A stretch of 64,000 nucleotides of DNA from Algiphilus sp965216485. Its GTDB lineage: Bacteria; Pseudomonadota; Gammaproteobacteria; Nevskiales; Nevskiaceae. The notes beneath the pieces were generated by a model, which did not search any database, was not told the origin of the DNA, and saw only the letters and a list, made by a program, of their open reading frames with translations. Each line of letters begins with the position of its first letter. Within the stretch, counting starts at the first letter, position 1. The stretch lies in assembly GCF_965216485.1 (NCBI RefSeq), contig NZ_OZ244162.1:2232001-2296000 (forward strand). The letters are read 5' to 3'. The position numbers and the translations under genes were made by a program. Positions 57,971 through 64,000 of this stretch are shown in pieces.

Positions 57971-59109
57971 CAGGCCATTTTCTGCGTCAGCAGCTCGGCG
58001 ATGGCCGCGCGTTCGGCCGGCACCTTGACGATGTGGTCAAGGGCGCCACGCATCGCAATTTCCGGATCCTTGAGGCCGTGGCCGGTCAGCGTACAGACGA
58101 TATCCACGCCGTCGGGCACCTTGCCGGCGGCCACATCGCGCAGCGCACCCGCCAGCGAGGCAGCCGAGGCCGGCTCGCAGAAGACGCCTTCACGCTGTGC
58201 CAGCTTGGCCTGGACGTCGAGAATCTCGTCGTCAGAGAGCTCACCGAACCAACCGCCCGACTCCTTCTGCACGATATGCGCCGGCTCCCAGGATTGCGGA
58301 TCTCCGATTCGGATCGCCGTGGCCACGGTATCCGGGTCCTTGACTGGCCCACCGCGCAGGAAGGGCGCGCTGCCGCTGGCCTGATAACCCACCATCACCG
58401 GGCGACGGTCGTTCATCGGCGGATGCGGCGACTTGCAGTCGCCGCCACAGAATTTGCACGCTGGGGTGCCCTGGCCAACCGCTTCGGTATAGCCGATCCA
58501 GTGGGCAGTGATGTTGCCGGCGTTGCCCACCGGCAGATAGTGATAATCCGGCGCATGCCCCAGCGCCTGCACGATCTCGAAGGCCGCCGTCTTCTGGCCC
58601 TGCAGCCGGTAGGGATTGATGGAGTTGACGATGGTGACCGGGCTGGTCTCGCCCACTTCCTTGACCAGGCGCATGCCGTCGTCGAAGTTGCCTTCAATCT
58701 GTACGACCACTGCGCCGTGCATGACCGCCTGCGCCAGCTTGCCTGCCGCGATCTTGCCATCCGGGATGACGACAAAAGCCGTGATGCCAGCCCGCGCGGC
58801 ATAGGCCGCGGCCGCCGCCGAGGTATTGCCGGTCGAGGCGCAGATGATGGCGCGTGCGCCCTCGTCCACCGCCTGGGTGACCGCCATGGTCATGCCGCGG
58901 TCCTTGAAGGAACCGGTGGGATTCAACCCTTCGTACTTGACGAAGATACGTCCACCGAAGCCCACATCGCGGGCGAGGTTCTCCAACTGGATCAGCGGGG
59001 TATTGCCCTCGCCCAGGCTGATCGCCTTGGCATTCGCGGACAGAGGCAGGCGGTCGCGATAGGCGTCAATCAGACCGGTATAACGGTGGGGAGTAAAGGC
59101 TTGGGTCAT
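57970..59109 (-). CDS. thrC: Threonine synthase with Cys-containing insert
   Basis: ThrC converts O-phosphohomoserine to threonine with PLP. The 379-residue protein has the PLP Lys69 in GSFKDRG, the glycine loop GNAGNITAHW (195-204) and STGNTSAAAA. Between the loop and the next conserved segment (residues about 213-236) there is an insert with Cys218, Cys221 and Cys225 in ACKFCGGDCKS, not typical of the family as I know it. hom lies just upstream; thrB is not in the window. Confidence 0.93.
   Translation of the reverse strand: MTQAFTPHRYTGLIDAYRDRLPLSANAKAISLGEGNTPLIQLENLARDVGFGGRIFVKYEGLNPTGSFKDRGMTMAVTQAVDEGARAIICASTGNTSAAAAAYAARAGITAFVVIPDGKIAAGKLAQAVMHGAVVVQIEGNFDDGMRLVKEVGETSPVTIVNSINPYRLQGQKTAAFEIVQALGHAPDYHYLPVGNAGNITAHWIGYTEAVGQGTPACKFCGGDCKSPHPPMNDRRPVMVGYQASGSAPFLRGGPVKDPDTVATAIRIGDPQSWEPAHIVQKESGGWFGELSDDEILDVQAKLAQREGVFCEPASAASLAGALRDVAAGKVPDGVDIVCTLTGHGLKDPEIAMRGALDHIVKVPAERAAIAELLTQKMA
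58402..58470 (-). other. Cys-rich insert region in thrC
   Basis: This segment encodes residues 214-236 of threonine synthase, including the Cys-x2-Cys-x3-Cys pattern, followed by a short Pro/His/Asn stretch before VMVGYQASG, which resumes the usual fold. Confidence 0.6.
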
Positions 59110-59140
59110 GGAATCAGGTAAAAGCGGGAATAAGAAGGCG

Positions 59141-60442
59141 TCAGTCGCCCGGGTGCTCGACGCGCATACGCGTCAGCGCGCCATGAACGGCGGGCAGGTC
59201 GGCAATGGCCGCACCGGCGGCAATGATCTGCGATTCGCCGATGACCGAGGTGATCATGGCGATCACGGCATCGTGGTCCCCGCGCGGCTCGCGCTGGTAG
59301 ATCGCTTCGACGCTGATGTCGTGGTCGGCAAGAATGGAGGTGATGGAACGCAGCACGCCGGCTTCGTCCGCGACCTGCAGCCGCAGATAATGACTGCTGC
59401 GCGTCTCGGCAAGCGCACGTACCGGAAGCGCACGGATGCCCTCCGGCTGAGCCGACAGCGGCGGCACCCGGACCTGGCCCTGATCGCGCGCGATATCGAC
59501 GATATCCGCCCATACCGCCGAGGCCGTCGCATCTCCGCCCGCGCCCGGCCCGAAATAGCCGGTGGGCCCAACGGCATCGCCAGTCACCACGACCGCATTG
59601 AGCACGCCGTCGACCTTGGCCAGCAATTCGGTTTCGGGCAGCAGCGTCGGCTGCACGCGCAGTTCAACCGCGTCCCCGCGCCGCTTGGCAATGCCAAGAT
59701 GCTTGATGTGATAGCCGAGCTGACGTGCCAGCTCGATGTCCTTGGTGCTGATGCCGCGGATGCCCTCGCAGGTCACGCTGTCGAAGGCCAGCGGCATGCC
59801 GAAGGCCAGCGAAGCCAGGATGGTGAGCTTGTGCGCGGCGTCGATGCCATCGACGTCGAAACTCGGATCGGCTTCGGCATAACCCAGGCGCTGCGCGTCG
59901 GCGAGCACGGCATCAAAGGCAATGCCCTCGTTCTGCATCCGGGTGAGGATGTAGTTGCCGGTGCCGTTGATGATGCCGACCACCTCGTCGATGCGATTGC
60001 CGGCCAGGCCCTCGCGGAGAGCCTTGATGATGGGAATACCACCCGCCACCGCCGCTTCAAAGGCAACCGTCACGCCCGCTTCCGTCGCCTCGGCGAACAG
60101 CGTGTTGCCGTGCTCGGCGATCAGCGCCTTGTTGGCGGTCACCACCGGCTTGCCCGCGGCGATGGCCGCACGCACCAGTGTGCCCGCCGGGTCCAGGCCG
60201 CCAATCAGCTCGACGACCACATCGACATCATCGGCACGCACAACCGCCATCGGATCGGCTTCGATGCGAATACCCTTCAGATCGCAGTCGCGCGCCTTGC
60301 CCGGATCGCGTGCGCTGGCCGCGGTGATCACGACCGGTCGGCCGGCCCGCTGGCTGATCGCTTCGGCGTTGCGCTGCCCCAGCCGCACCACCGCCTGCCC
60401 GACGGTCCCAAGGCCCAGCAGCCCCAGACGCAACGCTTGCAT
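59141..60442 (-). CDS. hom: Homoserine dehydrogenase
   Basis: Hom reduces aspartate semialdehyde to homoserine, the branch point to threonine and methionine. The 433-residue protein has the NAD(P) motif GLLGLGTVG near the start, the catalytic region with FEAAVAGGIPIIKALREGLAGN, and a C-terminal ACT domain (VADEAGVLRSITSILADH) that would allow feedback inhibition by threonine. Start is ATG at 60442, sharing TGATG with the alaC stop. It is a stand-alone enzyme, not fused to aspartokinase. Confidence 0.96.
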   Translation of the reverse strand: MQALRLGLLGLGTVGQAVVRLGQRNAEAISQRAGRPVVITAASARDPGKARDCDLKGIRIEADPMAVVRADDVDVVVELIGGLDPAGTLVRAAIAAGKPVVTANKALIAEHGNTLFAEATEAGVTVAFEAAVAGGIPIIKALREGLAGNRIDEVVGIINGTGNYILTRMQNEGIAFDAVLADAQRLGYAEADPSFDVDGIDAAHKLTILASLAFGMPLAFDSVTCEGIRGISTKDIELARQLGYHIKHLGIAKRRGDAVELRVQPTLLPETELLAKVDGVLNAVVVTGDAVGPTGYFGPGAGGDATASAVWADIVDIARDQGQVRVPPLSAQPEGIRALPVRALAETRSSHYLRLQVADEAGVLRSITSILADHDISVEAIYQREPRGDHDAVIAMITSVIGESQIIAAGAAIADLPAVHGALTRMRVEHPGD

Positions 60443-61689
60443 CAATTGCCCTCCCGAAACATCTTCTTGATCCCGCGCAGTGCCTGGCGGGTACGGTGCT
60501 CGTTCTCGATCAGCGAAATCCGGACGTGATCATCGCCATAGTCGCCAAAGCCAATGCCAGGCGACACCGCCACCTTCGCCTCGGCCAGCAGCCGCTTGGA
60601 GAACTCCAGGGAACCCAGCTCGGCGAAGGGCTCGGGAATCTTGGCCCAGACGAACATGGTGGCCTTGGGTTTCTCGACCGGCCACCCAAGCGCGTTCATG
60701 CCTTCGCAGAGCACGTCGCGCCGGACGCGGTAGGTCTCGCAGATGTCCGCAACGCAGTCCTGCGGGCCTTCGAGCGCCGTGATCGCGGCGACCTGAAGTG
60801 GCGTGAACATGCCGTAATCCAGATAGCTCTTGATACGCGCCAGTGCTGCCACCAGTTCCTTGTTGCCGACCATGAAGCCAACGCGCCAACCCGGCATGTT
60901 GTAGGACTTGGACAAGGTGAAGAATTCGACGGCCACATCCTTGGCGCCGGGCACCTGCAGGATCGAAGGCGCGCGGTATCCATCGAAGACGATGTCCGCA
61001 TAGGCCAGGTCGTGCACGATCCACATGCCGTGCTCGCGCGCGATGGCCACCGCCTTCTCGAAGAAATCGAGTTCGACGCACTGCGTCGTGGGGTTCGACG
61101 GGAAGTTCAGAATCAGCATCTTCGGCTTGGGCCAGAGTTCGCGGATGGCGCGCTCCAGCTCCTCGAAGAAGTCGACCCCGGGACCGATGCGCACATGACG
61201 CACATCGGCACCGGCGATCACCACGCTGTAGGGGTGGATCGGATAGGCCGGATTGGGCACCAGCACCGCATCTCCCGGGCCGAGCGTAGCCAGCGCCAGA
61301 TGCGCCAGGCCTTCCTTTGAACCGATGGTGGCAATGGTTTCCGTCGCCGGTTCCAGATCGACGTCAAAGCGCTGCTTGTACCAGTAGGCGATGGCGCGTC
61401 GCAGGCGCGGCACACCAGCGGACACCGAATAGCGATGCGTATCCGGCCGTTGCGCAGCCTGCACCATCTTGTCGACAATATGCTGTGGCGTCGGACCATC
61501 CGGATTTCCCATTCCGAAGTCGATGATGTCCTCGCCACGCGCTCGGGCTGCCTTTTTCAGATCGCCGACGATGTTGAACACGTAGGGAGGCAGTCGCTTG
61601 ATGCGCGGGAACTCGGTTTGCACGGCAGTCTTCGGCAGGGAGTACGGCGGAATGGACCTGCGCGTGGCGCAGGCATCGAAACCCGACAT
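60442..61689 (-). CDS. alaC: Aminotransferase AlaC-like
   Basis: AlaC is a class I/II aminotransferase making alanine from pyruvate and glutamate. The 415-residue protein has the signature RLPPYVFNIVGDLKKAARARGEDIIDFGMGNPDG and the PLP Lys in TLSKSYNMPGWR, close to E. coli AlaC. The ATG at 61689 follows the nlpD stop by one base; an in-frame GTG at 61623 would be closer to E. coli AlaC's start. It feeds the same pathway block as hom and thrC, a common linkage. Confidence 0.9.
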   Translation of the reverse strand: MSGFDACATRRSIPPYSLPKTAVQTEFPRIKRLPPYVFNIVGDLKKAARARGEDIIDFGMGNPDGPTPQHIVDKMVQAAQRPDTHRYSVSAGVPRLRRAIAYWYKQRFDVDLEPATETIATIGSKEGLAHLALATLGPGDAVLVPNPAYPIHPYSVVIAGADVRHVRIGPGVDFFEELERAIRELWPKPKMLILNFPSNPTTQCVELDFFEKAVAIAREHGMWIVHDLAYADIVFDGYRAPSILQVPGAKDVAVEFFTLSKSYNMPGWRVGFMVGNKELVAALARIKSYLDYGMFTPLQVAAITALEGPQDCVADICETYRVRRDVLCEGMNALGWPVEKPKATMFVWAKIPEPFAELGSLEFSKRLLAEAKVAVSPGIGFGDYGDDHVRISLIENEHRTRQALRGIKKMFREGN

Positions 61690-61690
61690 T

Positions 61691-62425
61691 CTACTCGGTG
61701 CGGGGCAGCAGGCGTAATGGGTCGACGGGCCGACCGGCCTTGCGAATCTCGAAATGCAGCAGGCTGCGTCGCGCCGGCCCCATGCCGACCTCGGCAATGA
61801 CCTGACCGGCCTTCACCGTGTCGCCCTCCTGGGCATGACGCCGGCTGTTGTAGCCGTAGGCACTGAGATAGGTATCGTCGTGCTTGACGATGATCAGCTC
61901 GCCGTAACCCTTGAGCGCACTACCGCTATAGACCACCCGTCCCGCCGCTGCTGCGCGCACCTCTGTGCCTTGCTGTGCGGCGATGTTGATGCCCTTGGAA
62001 TCCGGCGGCGCGAAGCGGCGCGTGATGGCACCGCGCACCGGCCACTGCCAGCGCTGATCGAAGGCAGGCAAGCCAGGCTCCGGCGAGGGCGCCGGGCTCG
62101 GCCTCGATGGACTGCTGGGGGCGGGTGCACTGTCCGAGGGGCGCCCCCCGCTCGACGGCGGTGCCCGCGCTACCTGGGTCTGCCCACTCTCACCCGAGGG
62201 CGGTGACAGACGCAGGACTTGACCGGGGCGGATCAGGTAGTTGTTGCCGATGTTGTTCCAGCGCGCGAGGCGCCGGTAGTCCAGATCGTGCCGCAAGGCA
62301 ATGGAGTACAGCGTATCGCCGCTGCGCACGCGGTAATGGCCATCAGGCGCATCGCTATCCCATCGCAGTGCCGAGGCGCATCCAGCCAGGAGGGTCGCGA
62401 TCAGCGCTGTGACGAGCCACTTCAT
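61691..62425 (-). CDS. nlpD: LytM-domain lipoprotein NlpD
   Basis: NlpD activates the amidase AmiC at the division septum. The 244-residue protein has lipobox LLAGC (Cys16), a LysM peptidoglycan-binding domain (YRVRSGDTLYSIALRHDLDY, residues 31-75), a Pro/Ser-rich linker, and an M23/LytM domain. The metal-site residues are degenerate: GINIAA replaces the usual HxxxD and the late motif is LLHFEI, as in non-catalytic NlpD. alaC, not rpoS, follows it. Confidence 0.93.
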   Translation of the reverse strand: MKWLVTALIATLLAGCASALRWDSDAPDGHYRVRSGDTLYSIALRHDLDYRRLARWNNIGNNYLIRPGQVLRLSPPSGESGQTQVARAPPSSGGRPSDSAPAPSSPSRPSPAPSPEPGLPAFDQRWQWPVRGAITRRFAPPDSKGINIAAQQGTEVRAAAAGRVVYSGSALKGYGELIIVKHDDTYLSAYGYNSRRHAQEGDTVKAGQVIAEVGMGPARRSLLHFEIRKAGRPVDPLRLLPRTE

Positions 62426-63051
62426 CCGCGCAAGCCGAGCACCAGGGCTGCAATGACCGTGGCCAGCACCAGCAGCCAGCCTATTCGCTCCAGATGGCGC
62501 TCCAGCCAGGGCGTGGCCGCGGGGCCCAGCAGGCGCACCACGCCCGCCACCGCAGTAAAGCGCAAACCGCGCCCCACCAGCGCACCGATGACAAACACTG
62601 GCAGCGCCAGACCGACGCTGCCCGCTGCCACCGTGAAGACCTTGAAAGGAATCGGCGTGAAGCCGGCGAGGAAGATCGCCCAGAAGCCCCAGTCCTCGAA
62701 CCAGGCAGCGGCCTGTTCATAGGCCGGGCGATAGCCCGCGGCTTCTACCCAGGGCATCGCGGCTTCCATCATCGCCAGCCCGATGACATACCCCAGCAAA
62801 CCGCCCAGCACCGAGGTGACCGTCGTGAGCAACGCAAGGCGCCACCAGTGATCCGGCCGCGCCAGCGTCATGGGGGCCAGCATCACATCGGGCGGAATTG
62901 GGAAGAAGGAGCTTTCCGCAAAACTGACCGTCCCCAGCCAGAAGCGTGCATGACGATGACGGCTCACGCGCAGCATCCAGTGATACAGCCGCGCGAAGGG
63001 GCCGTGGCGTGCCTCGGTGACCACGCCGGCGGACGGCTCCGGCGTGCTCAT
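62422..63051 (-). CDS. yqaA: YqaA-family membrane protein
   Basis: The 209-residue protein is an inner-membrane protein of the VTT/DedA-related YqaA group, with about four to five hydrophobic segments and the segment SFAESSFFPIPPDVMLAPM, the re-entrant-like motif with FTPIPFKVFTVAAGS later. Function is probably in lipid or membrane homeostasis, by family. It sits between pcm and nlpD with four-base overlaps. Confidence 0.87.
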   Translation of the reverse strand: MSTPEPSAGVVTEARHGPFARLYHWMLRVSRHRHARFWLGTVSFAESSFFPIPPDVMLAPMTLARPDHWWRLALLTTVTSVLGGLLGYVIGLAMMEAAMPWVEAAGYRPAYEQAAAWFEDWGFWAIFLAGFTPIPFKVFTVAAGSVGLALPVFVIGALVGRGLRFTAVAGVVRLLGPAATPWLERHLERIGWLLVLATVIAALVLGLRG

Positions 63052-63716
63052 GCCTTGCCCGCCATCAAGGGAACGAAGGCAACGCCCTGCAAATCCCTGC
63101 GGCTCAGGCTGCCGTCGGATTGCTTGTCGAGAATCACGAGCTGCTGCGCCCCTTTGCCGCCCAGCGGCATGACGATACGCCCTCCCACCGAGAGCTGATT
63201 GACGAAGGCGGAGGGTACAGTTGCGGTTCCGGCCGTAACGACGATGCCATCGTAGGGCGCGTGCCCGGCCCAGCCCGCCATGCCATCGCCGTAGTTGAAG
63301 ACGATATTGCGGTAATGGAGCTGCTTCAAGGTGTCACGCGCCTGCATGCTCAGCACACGAATGCGCTCGACCGTAAAGACGCGCTCCACGACTTCCGCCA
63401 ACACCGCCGCCTGGTAACCGCAGCCGGTACCCACTTCCAGCACGCGCTTGCGCGCGCCGTCGGCGAGCAGCGCCTGCGTCATCAGGCCGACAACCAGGGG
63501 CTGAGAAATGGTCTGCGCCTGGCCGATGGGAAGGGCCGTATTCTCGTAGGCGCGCCAGCGCATGCCTTCGGAGACGAAGACATGGCGCGGTACCTTGCCA
63601 ATGGCGCGCAGCACGGATTCATCCTGCACGCCCTGACGTCGCAGGTCCTCGACCAGACGCTTGCGCGCGGAATCCGGCAGCAAGGGTGCGCGTGTCGTAT
63701 GCCGCGTCTCCGTCAC
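63048..63716 (-). CDS. pcm: Protein-L-isoaspartate O-methyltransferase
   Basis: Pcm repairs age-damaged isoaspartyl residues in proteins using S-adenosylmethionine. The 222-residue protein has the family's ALPIGQAQTISQPLVVGLM and the SAM motif VLEVGTGCGYQAAVLAEVV. The GTG at 63716 overlaps the surE stop (GTGA); an ATG at 63734 inside surE is the alternative. Confidence 0.95.
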   Translation of the reverse strand: MTETRHTTRAPLLPDSARKRLVEDLRRQGVQDESVLRAIGKVPRHVFVSEGMRWRAYENTALPIGQAQTISQPLVVGLMTQALLADGARKRVLEVGTGCGYQAAVLAEVVERVFTVERIRVLSMQARDTLKQLHYRNIVFNYGDGMAGWAGHAPYDGIVVTAGTATVPSAFVNQLSVGGRIVMPLGGKGAQQLVILDKQSDGSLSRRDLQGVAFVPLMAGKA

Positions 63717-64000
63717 AGCAGATTCGCGGCCCATGACGCCGTACGCTCCAAGGCTTCGTACCGCGTAAGGTCAGTCACAATGGGTGTGATCGCGACACAT
63801 TTGCGCGCAATCGCATCAAAATCCGTGCCAGGCCCGCAATCGGCCTCGGGTCCGGCGGCGCCAACCCAATAAATGGGGCGCCCGCGCGGGTCGGTATCGG
63901 GCACGATGGGCTCGGCCAGGTGCCGCCGCCCCAACCGCGTGATCTCGACGCCCTGTAGCGCCTCCCAAGGTACGTCCGGGACATTGACATTGAGGATCGT
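63713..64000 (-). CDS. surE: 5'-nucleotidase SurE, C-terminal part
   Basis: Only the end of SurE is in the window; the 5' part is cut off at 64000. The readable 95 codons start TILNVNVPD, the conserved SurE segment, and include YWVGAAGPEADCGPGTDFDAIARKCVAITPI, with the family's final domain. SurE is a metal-dependent nucleotidase of survival in stationary phase and pairs with pcm as in most gammaproteobacteria. Confidence 0.93.
   Translation of the reverse strand, partial: TILNVNVPDVPWEALQGVEITRLGRRHLAEPIVPDTDPRGRPIYWVGAAGPEADCGPGTDFDAIARKCVAITPIVTDLTRYEALERTASWAANLL

Noticed and set aside
61691..62425. Active M23 endopeptidase
   Set aside because: The metal-binding motif is degenerate, matching activator NlpD rather than a hydrolase.

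Overview
This window is an ordinary stretch of bacterial chromosome. It is visibly GC-rich, densely coded on both strands, and most neighbouring genes touch or overlap by 1 to 4 bases. Gene content (FabD/FabG, AcnA, a SUF operon with an Rrf2 regulator, type II secretion, PhoBR-Pst, Pcm-SurE, NlpD, RecJ, PBP1B) points to a gammaproteobacterium. The long forms of PstA and PstC, the OprP/OprO-like porin, the rhombosortase and the DUF6502/DUF5666 pair would suit the Nevskiales/Salinisphaerales-like part of that class, but that placement is a guess. I see no tRNA, rRNA, CRISPR array, insertion sequence, prophage or clear pseudogene, and no gene-free stretch longer than 300 bases; the largest gaps are about 150 to 190 bases (9567-9734, 15409-15561, 23099-23275, 28111-28296).

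Layout. 1-2447 (minus): a rhombosortase gene (rrtA), then fabD and fabG. 2463-8000 (plus): an overlapping run of type II secretion genes gspG-H-I-J-K-L-M-N, starting only 15 bases from the divergent rrtA start; its last gene is fused by overlap to nudJ and is followed by mnmA. 9735-14027 (plus): acnA with a terminator hairpin, an HSDL2-like dehydrogenase and an orphan ParA. 14043-15408 (minus): a small coupled operon of an unknown protein, a CoA-type Nudix hydrolase and a MazG-like protein. 15562-16652 (plus): rsmJ-like and sixA-like. 16657-22280 (minus): PBP1B, a TPR lipoprotein, a DinG/YoaA helicase and tsaB in a coupled series.

22373-35371 (minus) is a complete phosphate module in transcription order pepN, phoB, phoR, OprP/O-like porin, pstS, pstC, pstA, pstB, phoU. 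I read Pho boxes directly from the sequence in front of phoB, the porin and pstS, each placed within a few bases of the stop codon of the preceding gene. PstA and PstC both carry large extra periplasmic regions.

35411-39245 (minus): a FabH-like ketosynthase, then a four-gene operon (unknown protein, small membrane protein, FMN reductase, membrane-anchored alpha/beta hydrolase). 39260-45198: a small hydrolase, a hotdog thioesterase, and a fused 5-oxoprolinase coupled to a Tat-exported PLP enzyme. 45286-50396 (plus): sufR-B-C-D-S with an inverted-repeat operator over the promoter; no SufE/SufU or SufA gene follows. 50487-53130: dacB (PBP4) and an NAD-type isocitrate dehydrogenase, closed by a bidirectional terminator. 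53242-55733 (minus): an acidic six-repeat DUF5666 lipoprotein and its upstream DUF6502 partner, whose start codon lies inside a perfect 10-base inverted repeat. 55829-64000 (minus): a GFA-family protein, then in transcription order surE (cut by the window end), pcm, yqaA-like, nlpD, alaC, hom, thrC, recJ. The usual rpoS gene after nlpD is not there.

No single gene set is a clear undescribed system. The best leads are the rhombosortase/type II secretion divergon, the DUF6502-DUF5666 operon with its operator, the oxoprolinase/Tat-PLP pair, and a cysteine-bearing insert in threonine synthase.
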